A stretch of DNA of 64,000 nucleotides, taken from assembly GCF_964204645.1 (NCBI RefSeq), contig NC_134031.1:16737307-16801306 (forward strand), in the 5' to 3' direction. Every line of letters begins with the position of its first letter. Position 1 is the first letter of the stretch. Shown here piece after piece: positions 35,930 through 47,900 of this stretch. This DNA is from Tubulanus polymorphus. Lineage: Eukaryota; Nemertea; Palaeonemertea; Tubulaniformes; Tubulanidae. The translations under genes and the position numbers were made by a program. The notes under the pieces are model-generated. The model was not told where the DNA came from. It searched no databases and worked only from the letters and a program-made list of their open reading frames with translations.

Positions 35930-37876
35930 CTATTTCTTCTTCGGCAGCAATTTCTCTAGATTCTTATCGAAATCCGACTCGTTAATGTTCATCATAAGAG
36001 TACCGGCGTTAAGATACACCCTGTTCTGCGAGTTTGCGATCTACAAATAAATGCGTAACATTCACTATTCACTTGATTCACGAGATTAGGCAGAAATTTC
36101 AACCGAACCGATGTGATAAACTTACAGTTCTGGCAATGTTCTGCGCAGCTCGAATTTTACGTAGTTTAAGGTAACCAGGATTAGCAGTAATAGCTTCACC
36201 GATCAGTTTAGCAGCTTGAGCTTCACCCTCGGCTTGCACTACTTTTTGTTGTTTCTCCTGTTTGGCAATCTCGACGACCAATTGAGCTCTTTGAGCTTCT
36301 TGTTGAGCGACCTAATAATCACGAACACACGAATATAGTTATGTTGCTTCGAACAAAGCAAGCCTACAAGTACTGACCAAGTACCACATGTGATATATGT
36401 CTCAATCTTTAAACCGAATTCCACCGATCAACAAAACTGGGTCCAGATGACATTTAATTACATAAATTCTTAAATGGTTTCTCATGGGCGGTTGGAAAAT
36501 AAATGAATGATCCCTTACATATCTTTCAAAATTCCCAATTTTTGTATTTTCGTGGAGAAAGGCTTTCAATTCAAACATTCAAAATCAGACCTAAAGTCAC
36601 TGGTTAATTTCACGAGATCTGGACTGTAACTGACCTGCTTTGATTCGACGGCTGCCGTATACTCTTTTCCGAAACTCAATTCAGTGATGGAAACGTCGTC
36701 GACGATTAGACGGAAATCTTTCGCGCGTTCGGTCAGTTCACTACGAATGAGTAACGAAACCTGCTGTCGTTGTGTGATCAATTGTGAAGCGTTGAATTTA
36801 GCTACGACCGCTTTCAAAACCTTGAAATATGAAAAAAATCGAATTTGGTTTTTTCCATCATTCGTTTTCTACGCAACATGAGACATCGACCAGGATTCAT
36901 AAATTCATGACATTACCTCATTCACAATTGAAGGTAACACTCGGTCATCATAGTCCGTTCCCAGTTGACGATACATATTCGGTAATTGCATTGCATCTGG
37001 TCTGGCTAACACACGTAGTGAAATATTAACCATTTGTAAATCTGAAAAATGTATACATTGAATCATTGCATCAACACAATTAACTGACTAATTTGTAAAA
37101 ATAACGCATATAAAAGTATCAATCGTTTGCCTATTACCTTTGCTACCAGTTGGTGAGGTAATTTTTCTTGGCCTCGATCGAATGTCATAGATTATTGGAT
37201 AATGAAACCACGGAACTCTGTAAATGAAACATATTTCAATTTGCAATCAACTCGTACAGGGGCTGCGCAGTGACCTCCAGATTGGGAGGGGGTTAATTTG
37301 CAATGTACTTCTAGCTAGGATCAAAAGAACTGAAAGTGCTCATTTGCAATCAACTCGTACAGGGGCTGCGCAGTGACCTCCAGATTGGGAGGGGGTTAAT
37401 TGGCAATGTAGTTCTAGCTAGGATCAAAAGAACTGAAAGTGCTCAATAAGGGATCCAGGGTCCATGCTTAAAAACTGAAACTTTTTGGGGAGAGCCCTGG
37501 TTGACACATACTGTCACTAGGAAAAGGAGACTGGCTGCTGGGGCGAATGTTTTCAACTACTAACCGGAAATGAAGTCCTTCTGTATAAACATCATTTTTC
37601 ACGCCACCGATTCTGCTGAAAATAATAGCACGGTGACCACCATCGACTGTAAAGAATAATCAACAATTGTGTAACTGTTGTTGCATCAGTAGGTTTTACA
37701 AGTTACATGACATTACAGCGCCATCTGGTGATAGAAATCTTACCGGTGTAAAACGAGTGTGCGGCTCCATATGCGAGTCCAGCTGCGGCTGCCAGCAGCC
37801 CTACACCTTTACCCAAACCTTTGCCACCCTTGCTTAACCTTCCAGCGAGGTCGTTCATCATGTTCTTACCCTCCAT
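35930..37876 (-). CDS. PHB2: Prohibitin-2
   Basis: Subunit of the ring-shaped prohibitin complex of the mitochondrial inner membrane, which scaffolds proteases and cardiolipin domains and acts as a mitophagy receptor in vertebrates. Seven exons on the minus strand: 37876-37744, 37646-37565, 37217-37138, 37041-36917, 36820-36635, 36311-36126 and 36040-35930. They give 300 residues; human PHB2 has 299. The N-terminus is [19 protein letters not shown], followed by an Ala/Gly-rich membrane anchor at about residues 22-42. The SPFH/PHB domain follows ([51 protein letters not shown]). A C-terminal coiled coil ([20 protein letters not shown]) and [14 protein letters not shown] complete the match. This is PHB2 rather than PHB1, judged from [10 protein letters not shown] and [12 protein letters not shown]. 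Confidence 0.97.
37241..37446. repeat. Tandem duplication, two copies of 103 bp
   Basis: Units at 37241-37343 and 37344-37446 differ at about two positions (AATTTGCAATGTACTT versus AATTGGCAATGTAGTT). They lie in PHB2 intron 2 and have no coding content. Confidence 0.92.
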
Positions 37877-38053
37877 TACCAGTTTCTATTCGACTGCGCA
37901 GAGTTAAAAGTGAACCCGGAAGTAAGCCGGTACCTATACCACGTGGTTTCAGATCGAAAAAAGGTCGCTAGCTTTCACGGTTCGGATGCCGGACCGGGCT
38001 CGCGCAGCGGTCGCTCGCTTGATTGTCAAATTTCACTTCCTGGTTTGAAAAAG
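37877..38053. promoter_or_regulatory. Divergent promoter of PHB2 and TRAPPC13
   Basis: Only 177 bases separate the two start codons, which point away from each other. The interval is GC-richer than its surroundings and has no TATA box, as expected for a CpG-type bidirectional housekeeping promoter. Confidence 0.75.
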
Positions 38054-39908
38054 ATGGAAGGCAGCAGGGAAAGGGAGCAGCTTCTGGCTTTGAAAGTGAT
38101 GCGTCTGACGAAACCGTCGTTGATGTTGGGTCACAATGTTATCTGTGATAGTTATGATCTACCCAAGGATGCGTTCAATACGGTTCAGTTGCCTGATTTA
38201 GCCACTGTTCAGGGCGAACAGAAATTGGGCCTCAGCGAACTGTTGACTTTACCCCAGAATTTTGGCAATATATTCTTAGGCGAAACGTTCGCCAGCTACA
38301 TCAGCGTTCACAACGACAGCAATCAAGTGTGCAGAGATGTCCACGTTAAAGCAGACCTACAAACTAGTCTGCAGAGGCTCCCCCTATCAGGTGCGATCTT
38401 CGTCATGTCCGTCATTTGGCTTTCTGAAGAACTAGCTTTTTTAATGCCTTATATCACAGGCACTCGCCGATGGGCTTGGGATACAGTTGCTGGGGTTTTC
38501 GATAGTGTATTTGTGTTTTCACTCGTTATTCTGCAATAAATCCGAGAAAAAACGTCTCGATACTAGGTCACACGGGCACCTGCTACAAGTATTCCCAAGT
38601 ATTCTTAACTACCTTTTCTTTTATCTCCCAGCTACATTTATGCCTGTCCCGACATGGGCCCTAGTAGCTTGTTTACTATTGATTGCCTTATCTTCGCTCA
38701 TGACCTACTCTTAAAACCCTAGTTAAGTTACCTAATCGTCGGTGGTAAGCTTTTATAATTAGATGGGCTTATAGGCCTACCAAGAAAATATAAGAAATGC
38801 GGTTTGTGAAAATATCCGATCGTGAAACTAAACCACAGACAGGTAACTGACTACTATAACCCTAGACCCTAAATTCTGCAAACTTTCCCTTTTGAATAGA
38901 TATGGAAGAAGATGTAGGAAATGGCAGGGATTTTTTTCTACAAAACATGTCAAAATAGCCATTTGAATAATAATAGATTCGCTCTTCATTTCAGGGGCTA
39001 CGACTGATGTCGTTCAGGAATTGAACCCAGATTGCAGCATAGACGACGTCATTCAACACGAGGTTAAAGAACTCGGCACTCATATTCTGGTATGCGCCGT
39101 CAGTTATTTAACCATGTCCGGCGAGAAAATGTATTTTCGCAAATTTTTCAAGTTCCAAGTTTTGAAGCCGCTGGACTTGAAACCGAAATTCTATAACGCC
39201 GAATCCGATGAAGTTTACCTCGAGGCTCAGATCCAGAATTTGACGCCGATGCCGATATTTCTGGAGAAAGTCTCGATGGAACCGTCGCTGGAGTACACGG
39301 CGACCGAACTGAACACTCATACCATAAACGAGGATAAAGATCGATACGTATTCGGGAAAATAAACATGTTGAACCCGATGGACACGCGACAGTATTTGTA
39401 TTGTCTAGTTCCGAAGCCGGAATTGTACGGAGAGTCGAAAGTCATAAAGGGCGTAACGAACATCGGAAAACTGGACATCGTTTGGAAAACGAGCATGGCC
39501 GAAAAAGGCCGCCTTCAAACTAGTCCGTTACAACGCGTAGCCCCCGGTTACGGAGACGTGCGACTGGCGATCGAGTATATGCCGGACGCGATCGCGCTCG
39601 AGAAACCGTTCAACGTTACGTATAAAGTTACGAACTGCAGCGAACGTACGATGGACTTGACACTGGCGCTCGAGAACAGCCCGTCGTCGGGGTTAATGTG
39701 GTGCGGTATATCCGGTCGTCAGCTCGGGAAAATCAGCGCGAACGAGAGCCGCAAAATTAATCTCAGTCTCATCGGAATCGTTCCCGGTTTGCAAACTGTG
39801 TCCGGATTGAAATTGATCGATACATTCCTGAAGCGTACGTACGAACACGACGACATGGCGCAGATTTTCATCTTTTCGGCGAATAACAAAAACGGTTCAG
39901 TAAATTAA
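38054..39908 (+). CDS. TRAPPC13: TRAPP complex subunit 13
   Basis: Accessory subunit of the metazoan TRAPPIII tethering complex (Rab GEF, ER-Golgi traffic and autophagy). Two exons, 38054-38390 and 38995-39908, give 416 residues, nearly the human length. Diagnostic stretches are [112 protein letters not shown] and [10 protein letters not shown]. They cover the beta-sandwich core from end to end. An in-frame open stretch extends upstream to about 37910, but the ATG at 38054 gives the family-typical N-terminus. All 305 C-terminal codons sit in one exon, unlike the heavily split vertebrate gene. The single intron carries an M1 MITE. Confidence 0.96.
38720..38854. repeat. MITE family M1, copy 4 (in TRAPPC13 intron)
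   Basis: Begins TAGTTAAGTTACCTAATCG and ends CAGGTAACTGACTA, so both inverted termini are present. It has a short internal insertion after GGGCTTATA compared with copy 2. Confidence 0.8.
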
Positions 39909-40464
39909 AGATTATATCCGCATCTTCTCTTCATTTCAAACTGATTGTATTTAGCATGTATGTTATAATATATCACAAATAAAGATTGATGGGCTCTGTT
40001 GAAAGTTTCAAATTTATATTTCTTGGCTTGTTCACAATAGTGACTATGGTCAACTGGTTAATAACAACTCGAGCAATCTTCTTGACAAATAGTGATGATA
40101 ATTGGGATGACGGACATGCAATTTATCTATTATTTCTAATCTTCATAATCTATGTGACCCTAGTTGAACCTGGCCCGCAAGATTTGAGCCCGTAGCCCGC
40201 ATAGATTGCCTTCTTTAAACCGTCTTATGCTGCCATCTACATACATTAGTCAATCGGTTGTATTCTATTGTACTAATACGTATATGCCTGTAGCAAAATG
40301 ATTGAAAATTATGTTTAGAAAATAGATAAATTGATCATCTGGGTATCTGTACAAAGAGAAAAAGCTTAAATCTTTCTCGACAGAGCGTATTTTGAAGTTT
40401 TGAAAAATTGTCTAATATCGTCATTTCGGTTTGAAATTCTGCTCGATTGGATTGAATTTGCAAC
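39909..40464. other. TRAPPC13 3' UTR and SF3B4 promoter
   Basis: An AATAAA at 39978-39983 ends the TRAPPC13 transcript about 70 bases after its stop. The rest is the SF3B4 upstream region. A hydrophobic open frame at about 39986-40195 has no support. Confidence 0.6.
39978..39983 (+). terminator. Polyadenylation signal, TRAPPC13
   Basis: Canonical AATAAA about 70 bases after the stop codon. Confidence 0.75.
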
Positions 40465-43400
40465 ATGGCGGCCGGTCCGATCGCTGAACGTAATCAAGGT
40501 AAGATTTTCTTTTAATTTAACCGATTTCCTTGCATTAATTATCTTTCATAACTCTACACAATTGTATATGAACAGCCACCATTTAAAATAACAAAAAATT
40601 CAATCATTCACCACCTGAATTGTCGGAATTTAGTGCGTTTAGGTGTGCTCAAATTCCAATTCAATTAAAAGACTCACTTACCAGAGGCAGCGCCAGTAAA
40701 GAAAGTAGCCGATTTATTTTTTATTTTTAATACTTAGATGCCACGGTTTATGTTGGTGGTCTTGATGATAAAGTATCAGAAGCAATTTTGTGGGAATTGT
40801 TTTTACAATCAGGACCAGTCGGTAAGGATATTTCAAGATCTTGATGAATCTGCCAATTTATATTTTTTTCCGTTCGTAAAATGTACACTTTTCTGTTTCA
40901 CAGTAAATGTTCATATGCCAAAAGACAGAATTACTCAGTCACATCAAGGTTATGGATTTGTGGAGTTCATGAGCGAAGAAGATGCAGATTACGCGATCAA
41001 AATAATGAATATGATAAAACTATATGGAAAGCCTGTACGGGTGAATAAGGTAAACATCTTTCAATCCCGTTAAAAATGCAAAAGAATCATATTTTTGTAT
41101 AATCCTACATGAATAATCATCTAATTACAGGCGTCGGCTCATCAGAAAAATCTTGACGTCGGCGCGAATATATTCATCGGAAATCTTGATCCGGAAGTCG
41201 ATGAGAAACTGTTGTACGATACGTTCAGTGCATTCGGTGTCATTTTACAAACTCCTAAAGTAAGTTCAATGTCTTACAGGATGTAATTCCACATTTGTTT
41301 CAGGGGATTGGGACTCTTTTCTTGAAAATTAGGAAAAAAACGGGAATTTTAATTTTGGGTCATCAAGGCTTTCACAGGAAAATTTTGTGATTTTGTGACT
41401 CTTCTTGGAAAAATTGACAGGGAATGTCAGGGAATTCAAATGAATTTTTGGTGTCTCTTTCCTGCTGGTGACGAGTAGTTCAACTGCCTGTAGGCCGACA
41501 ATTCAATGAACTTCACTGACAGCTCGTGGAACCTCTTGAGAAAATAGCTTCCACTGAGGATGTTTGATCGATTATTCAATCATTGTTATAAAGAATTTGA
41601 TAGATTTCTTATTTTCTTCCATATTTCGTTAACAGATTATGAGAGACCCAGAAACAGGAAATTCAAAAGGTTTCGCGTTCATCAATTTCGCCAGTTTTGA
41701 AGCGTCCGACGCATCAATCGAAGCTATGAACGGACAATATTTATGTAATAGACCTATCTCCATATCGTACGCATTTAAAAAAGATTCAAAAGGCGAACGC
41801 CACGGATCTGCTGCCGGTAAATATTAACTCTTCTTGATAATCAGTAATTTCTTTTAGAATCACTAAAGAGTTATTGATTTCCAAATAGAATTATACAAAA
41901 TTATAAGATAAAAAGTTCATTCATCAAAGTAAAGACAACGTTTTGGACTTTCTCTATAGAGACCATGGTCATATCTTTTTGATTTAAAATTTTGAAAAAT
42001 TAATTTTGTTTTCAATCTTCTATTTTTGTATACCAGTATAGTAGGTTAAATTCTCCGACTCTACTATTGATTTGTTATGATTGTTTTCCTATTTTCAGAA
42101 CGCCTGCTAGCCCAACAGAATCCGCTGTCGCAAGCCGACCGACCTCATCAGCTATTCGCCGATGCTCCGCCTACTGCGCAATCGATGAATCAAATGTCGA
42201 TGAGTTCAATGATATCGCCGATGGCACCGCCCCCACCCCCTCCATCAGGTTAGTATGGCGCTTAAATTGGCCATGCCTTGTATTTGATAATATAGAATAC
42301 CACACGAAGAATGAAAAACAGCATGCAAGAAATTTTCTTCATCTAGTAGTTCATTTAGAATTTTGCCTATGTCTTGATAGTGATTTTCAGGTGTAGTAAT
42401 ATACAGCATAAAAACAGTTTACAAACTACCGTAATCAAGCAGTCGGCTATGACATAGTTGTGAAGAGCAAAAGTGAAAAAATATGATATAATGAGGGGGC
42501 AATTAATGAGTGAAAATGAATGACATGCATGATGTATTGAGTTAAACCAAATTGCAGAGGAATTAAGACATAAGTTTGCTGTGAGCGGAAAAGCAATTGT
42601 TGAGATTGACACAGTTTTTTTGGATTTATGAATTTTTGATTGTCAATTCAGATTCTTTAGATGCGTCTATTTTTATTAGGGTCACGCTATCGAGGGTAGA
42701 TTGATTCACCGTTTACTAAGTCAAGACTTTCATTTGAATTTCCGCTTTGTTTCTGTCTTATTTAAAATATAATGAATGTAATAATGTACTCGTTACAGGA
42801 ATGCCGGGATCTCACATGCCGCACCCAGTTCCACCTCCCGGCGGTATACCTCCACCCCCATCAATGCCTCCACCTCCTATGCCTCCAATGGGAGGTAATA
42901 TGCCATTCATGCCGCCTCCAGGCATGCATCCTCCTGGTAAGTATGAGTATGTCTAGCATCATTTACGAAGTCATATATATATATTGTCGGATCAATAACG
43001 ATTGGTGTACTGTATTACTGTATTCTAGGAATGGGTATGCCTAGGCCACCACCCCCACCATCTGGAGATTCAAGCCAAGATCACATGGGTAAGATGTTTC
43101 AATGTTATCACCTTCAAATAGAATTTCTTCAAGATGTTTGAAATGGAAATATATATTGATTTTCAAAATTTATATATTTCAGGGCCGATGGGAATGCCTC
43201 CACCTCCACCGCCTCCAGGGATGCGATTCCCTCCGCCTCCACCGGGATGGAGAGGACCTCCTCCAAGAGGACCGCCACCATTCGGTAAGTTATGAACCTG
43301 CTTATCTGGATCACTGTAATCCGTATTCTCAGAAAACTTGCATGCTGTCAAGCAGCCCTACGCTTCCTACTTCCATGTCAACAATTGATCTCGCTACAAA

Positions 43401-44037
43401 TAATTCGTAATTTTAAAAAGGTGAAAGGATCCTTTTTCCCGGCTTTTCCCAAAAAAATTCCAGGCCACGTCTGTGTTAGACTGTCACAAATCATCTGAAA
43501 TTCTTATGTTAGTGTGTTCCAGATCCCATACCCTTGGTATTAGTTCTGGTACTGTCATCTAATTTGATGCCGATTCCTGTTGAAATGTATCATGTTTTGA
43601 TGGTGGAAGTATTGGAAAATAATTGTCACATTCCTGTAGCAAAGTAAAACAGGAAATTAGGCCCATTAGGAAAATATCCTGTCCAGCAATTTAAAAATCC
43701 CTACTTGAGAGCCCTGCCAAGAATGAAGTTTGATCCTATTTTCTCCCTGCTTGACTGCCTAAACTTGGGGCAGTTCCTTACTTATGGATTGTCGGCATTC
43801 TTGCATTGATAATAATGGACATGTTTTATATTTTTAGGTCGAATGCCGATGCCGCCTCGAGGTCCACCACCGCGAGGTATGCGACCACCTCCTCCGAGAG
43901 GTATGCGACCTCCACCGCCGCCTCCGCCTAGGTATGACTATAGCGAAGGTTACTCCGAAGGTTACGATAATACGTATGATGGCAGCTATGACGGTAGCTA
44001 CGATAACAGCTACGAAAACTACAGCGAAAGTTATTAA
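40465..44037 (+). CDS. SF3B4: Splicing factor 3B subunit 4 (SF3b49/SAP49)
   Basis: U2 snRNP SF3b component that contacts pre-mRNA near the branch site. Ten exons: 40465-40498, 40738-40821, 40904-41049, 41131-41259, 41636-41816, 42099-42248, 42799-42936, 43029-43088, 43183-43284 and 43838-44037. They give 407 residues; human has 424. The N-terminus [11 protein letters not shown] is typical. RRM1 spans residues 13-91 ([23 protein letters not shown]1 GYGFVEFM). RRM2 spans about 100-180 ([23 protein letters not shown]1 KGFAFINF). A long Pro/Gly/Met-rich tail follows, and the end is a S/Y/D/G repeat ([20 protein letters not shown]), which differs from vertebrate proteins. The start ATG has a good context and lies in a 34-nt first coding exon. 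Confidence 0.97.
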
Positions 44038-44135
44038 GCAGCTAATAACAATCGACGCTGGTGCTTTTTGAATCGAATTTATTTAATTGTACAGTTTTGT
44101 AATCATGCGAATCGGTGTAATGTCTAAATTATGTA

Positions 44136-44141
44136 AATAAA
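44136..44141 (+). terminator. Polyadenylation signal, SF3B4
   Basis: AATAAA about 100 bases after the SF3B4 stop. Confidence 0.75.
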
Positions 44142-44285
44142 GTGAAAAAAGATATTTAGAAAATGAACTTGAATTGTATTTTTATGGAGCGGAGTACCGG
44201 TATTCAATTTTTCGGAATGTGTAATCGACGTATTTTCTGAACTCTGGCTGTTCTTTTGTGGGGAAAAAATAACTTCGCCAGGTCG

Positions 44286-44325
44286 CTTCATTATTCGGGA
44301 TTCGAACCCGCTGAGTAAGCCGAAC
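44286..44325 (-). repeat. tRNA-like fragment (B box)
   Basis: On the minus strand GCGGGTTCGAATCCCG forms a T-arm-like stem-loop with a perfect B box, preceded by GCGTTCGGCTTACTCA. No A box or acceptor stem is found, so it is a SINE or tRNA remnant and not a tRNA gene. Confidence 0.4.
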
Positions 44326-44993
44326 GCTTAAGGTTCAAGATGGGGGGTATTCGATTGTGTTATCGTTTAAATCTAGCCTGTGGACAATCCTTCTAAATTT
44401 ATAGATCAATTAATCGCAATAATTACGAATATAATTACAAAATCATAATAAGTCCTATTGAATATATCTAATTTAAAAGCTAGCATTGAGTCCAGCTGAG
44501 ACGTGGAATAAAGCAGTGAATTCGACGCGACGTTTCGTTTCGTCAGTTAATCAATAACTATCACACGTAAGCGATGCGGAAGAGAAATATGTCAACATTT
44601 CCAGATGCATCTGTTGTGTATTTCACGCTTGATTTAATTGGATTCTAAATCGGAATATCTACCCGGGACGATAATCTAAACATTGAGATTATGTACGCGT
44701 TGTTTTAATCGCGGTTTTATAACTTCGAAGGCCATTCTAATCGAACATTTCCAGTTTCTTAGACTTCTTAAAAATTCGTTTGCTCATCGTGACATTGACA
44801 AAATAGCGTAGGCCTACTCCCCCTTTGCCTAACATAAATGAAAAGGATTGTGGTTGAGATAGGGTTATATCTAACAACTATCAAATGGCTTGAGAAGCGC
44901 AATTAAATCTGTTAATGTTCAAATTTCACTGTTTCCCTCTAGCTAGGCCTGTATCTGTATGTCAATCCATATTTTGTTTATTTGCAGTTCAGC

Positions 44994-47900
44994 ATGAGCC
45001 AAAACGCGCCATGGCAGGTCCAAGAAAATCAGCATCAGAAGGGCCAAGTTCAGATGTTCGACCCGACGCAGTTCAGTCAACCAGCTGCGGCACCTGGTGG
45101 ACCAGCTACATCGCCTGGCCAGCAGCAACAACAACAACAGAATTCATCTAATAACGTGAACGGCGATGGATGGGATAACAGTTGGAATTGGGGGGATGAA
45201 AACCAACCAAACGCCGGTCAACAGAATAATCACCAACAGCAACAACAATGGCAATACGACCAGCAACAAAACTGGAATAATTATTACAGTACTCAACAGC
45301 AGTATGGATACAGCGCTGATAGTACTGTCGGGCAGAATTATAACGATACATCCAACCAAAATTACGGAGATACCGGATCTTTTAATCAGAGTTGGAATAA
45401 TCCGGAGCAAGCCGCGAACGATTGGAGCAATATTAATCAACAGCAGTGGTACGCTCAACAGCCGGTAGGCGGCGCCGATAGTTTCAATTACGCGAATACC
45501 GCCGTCGATCAGGCGGGAGCGGTAACCTACGGCGACGATCGTAATACGAATAACGTCGATCCGTCTGCCGCGGCGTCGACGACGATGAACTATCAACAAT
45601 ACGACGGATTTCAAGGCGTCGTCGATTATACGTCGTCGGCTCAACCGAATCACATCGATGCTCGGTACGACCATGACGACGGAGGAACCGCGTCGGCGTT
45701 CTTCGGTAAAAATGATGATTACGATGACTCCGGTATCGTTAACGCTGCTCCGCCGCCACAGCCATCATCGACTGCTGACCAAATGCAAGATATAAATTTA
45801 GGCGACGATTCGACGGGTAACAACGAATCGGGGAATTCGGACGCGTTCGGAGAACACAGTCGACAGAGTTCGTACGGCGGAGGCGCGTCATTCGTAATCG
45901 GATCCGGGCCGAACAGTCGTCGAACGTCTGCTTTACCCGACGACGTGCAAACTTTTACCCCGTCTAATCCGGCGGTTGAATCGGCTCAAATACCGGCGCA
46001 GACGACGAGCTTATTGTCGGAAAACGTCGCGGTGAACGAATCGTTTCAAACGCGGTCTTACGGCGATTCTTATCATCAAGATTCGTTTCAAGGTCAACGT
46101 TATCAATCGCAGACGTCGGTCGATTCGTTTAATTCGGAACGCGCCGCCGTGCTCGATTCGTTCGCCCCGAATCAGAACCATTCTCGTCCGGCGAGCGCGG
46201 TCGAACAAAACGCTCGTCCGATCGGTCTGTTCGATCCGGCATCTCAGTCGCTACCCGCGTCTCCGCATCCGGCTAGTCGCGCCACTCCGACGAGTCCAGC
46301 TGCCGGATATTTTCAACAACCGGCGCAGATTCCGGCGTCGGAGCCGAGTCGATCGAGACCGCCGTCGTCTCATTCGACGAAAAGTCACGACAGTTTCGTC
46401 GCGTCGTCGGTTCATTCCGATTCGATGCCGACGACGAATCGGTCGCCGGCTTCGACTCCGTATTCGGGAAGTATCCGCGGTCCGAGTCCGCTGGCGCGTG
46501 ACATGTCGCCCGTGCAGAAATCCAACGACAACGCTGCTCATCATCAACATCACAATCATCCGCCGCGTAATCTACCGGCGATGCAAGCTTTACAAGAACA
46601 CGGCTCGGAAACTATTCTGAACGACGCTGCGTCTATTGGGGTGCAGTCGCAGCCCATTAACATTCCTGGTCAGCCGCCGACTGATTTACCTATATCGCCT
46701 AACGAGCACGCCATGAGTATCTATCACAGTCCGATACAACCTCATCCGAACAGTCTGTTCAGACCGGTCGGTAAGGTGGTTACGCCGACCGAACCGGATC
46801 AGAATCGAAAGCTCGGAGGCTCGACGGAGAATGTCGCAAATGTCGAGACCGATCAGCCGGGAATGACGACGACTCAACCACCTCCAGTGAGGCTACCGCA
46901 GATGGACCAACATCAACAGGCAGGACCAGCCAGTAGTCATACACCTCAGCCGCAAACAATGTTTGATCCTCATCAAGCCTCACTCTCTACTACCACTCCT
47001 CAGCAAGTACCAATAGCGGTTTCTCTACAGATGCAGTCATTAACTTCTGCTAGCCAGCCTCATCTGGTACAACCAGCTGGACCACCCGAACAACTGCCAC
47101 CAGCCAATCAGCCTCAGCAAGTTCAGCCGGTTACTTCTGTGCCTCAGAATATGGTGAGCAGCGCTCAACACGTAGCTCCCTCACCACCAGCCCAGCCTGT
47201 CAACCTTCAACAGACTCCGGTGGAAAGTATCAACGAGGGGCCACTAATTCACAGCTCCGATCATCCTCAGAATGTATCCGCGCCGCAGCAGTCGGTACCT
47301 GCACCGGTTATCACCGCAGCACCTGCTGCCCAATCGGCGAGCGATGTCGATTCTCAAGCTCCGATGTCGCCGTCGAGATCGGTTCTAATGAGACAGCGTT
47401 ACCGCGAAGGTAACAGTCTATCTCCGGCGGCTACGCTGTGGGATAACCCGGTCAGCGCTAACGTCGTACTAGCAGCTCCCATAAAACAGCCAGCTTCTAC
47501 TAGTTCTACTGCCGGTCTGTTCGAAAATCCTAGTCAGAATGGAACGACGTCTTCGGCCTCGACCGCTGGCTACTTTCCACCTCCTGGTCAGAGCGCCGAC
47601 AGCGGCACGGCTGCTCCAAACCCTCGACAACAACAGCCAGTAGTTACACAAGCTCAGCAACCAACTTTTACGCAACCGAAACCATTGAAGGATGCTAATT
47701 TGGCACCGATCATTGATCAGGGTAATACACAAGATCCTATAAATAAGCATAATGAACCGAGTCCTTCAGTTCAAAACGAACCTGTAGGAGACAGACCAGT
47801 TTATAAAGGCGAGTTTCGGTCAATGAAGTCTCCTAATACAGACCAACTGGCATCTAATACTGGTGGTCAAGTCAACCAAGGTTTGAATAATACATCCATC

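Larger units (their letters stand above)
44038..44993. other. SF3B4 3' UTR and SEC16 5' region
   Basis: After the SF3B4 polyadenylation signal at 44136 comes unique sequence. SEC16 translation begins six bases into an exon whose acceptor ends at 44987, so at least one 5' UTR exon lies upstream. A candidate donor is the GTAAGC at about 44567. A tRNA-like fragment is at 44286-44325. Confidence 0.5.

Noticed and set aside
39986-40195. Hydrophobic 69-codon frame after TRAPPC13
   Set aside because: It starts within 10 bases of the TRAPPC13 polyadenylation signal and lacks a signal-peptide pattern, a partner exon or any recognisable motif.
44286-44325. Possible tRNA gene on the minus strand
   Set aside because: Only a T-arm/B box is present; no A box, acceptor stem or terminator could be found.
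45144-45674. Long antisense open frame opposite SEC16 exon 1
   Set aside because: It mirrors low-complexity Gln/Asn/Asp codons of the real plus-strand exon. Composition is Ile/Val/Arg noise with no splice or domain support.
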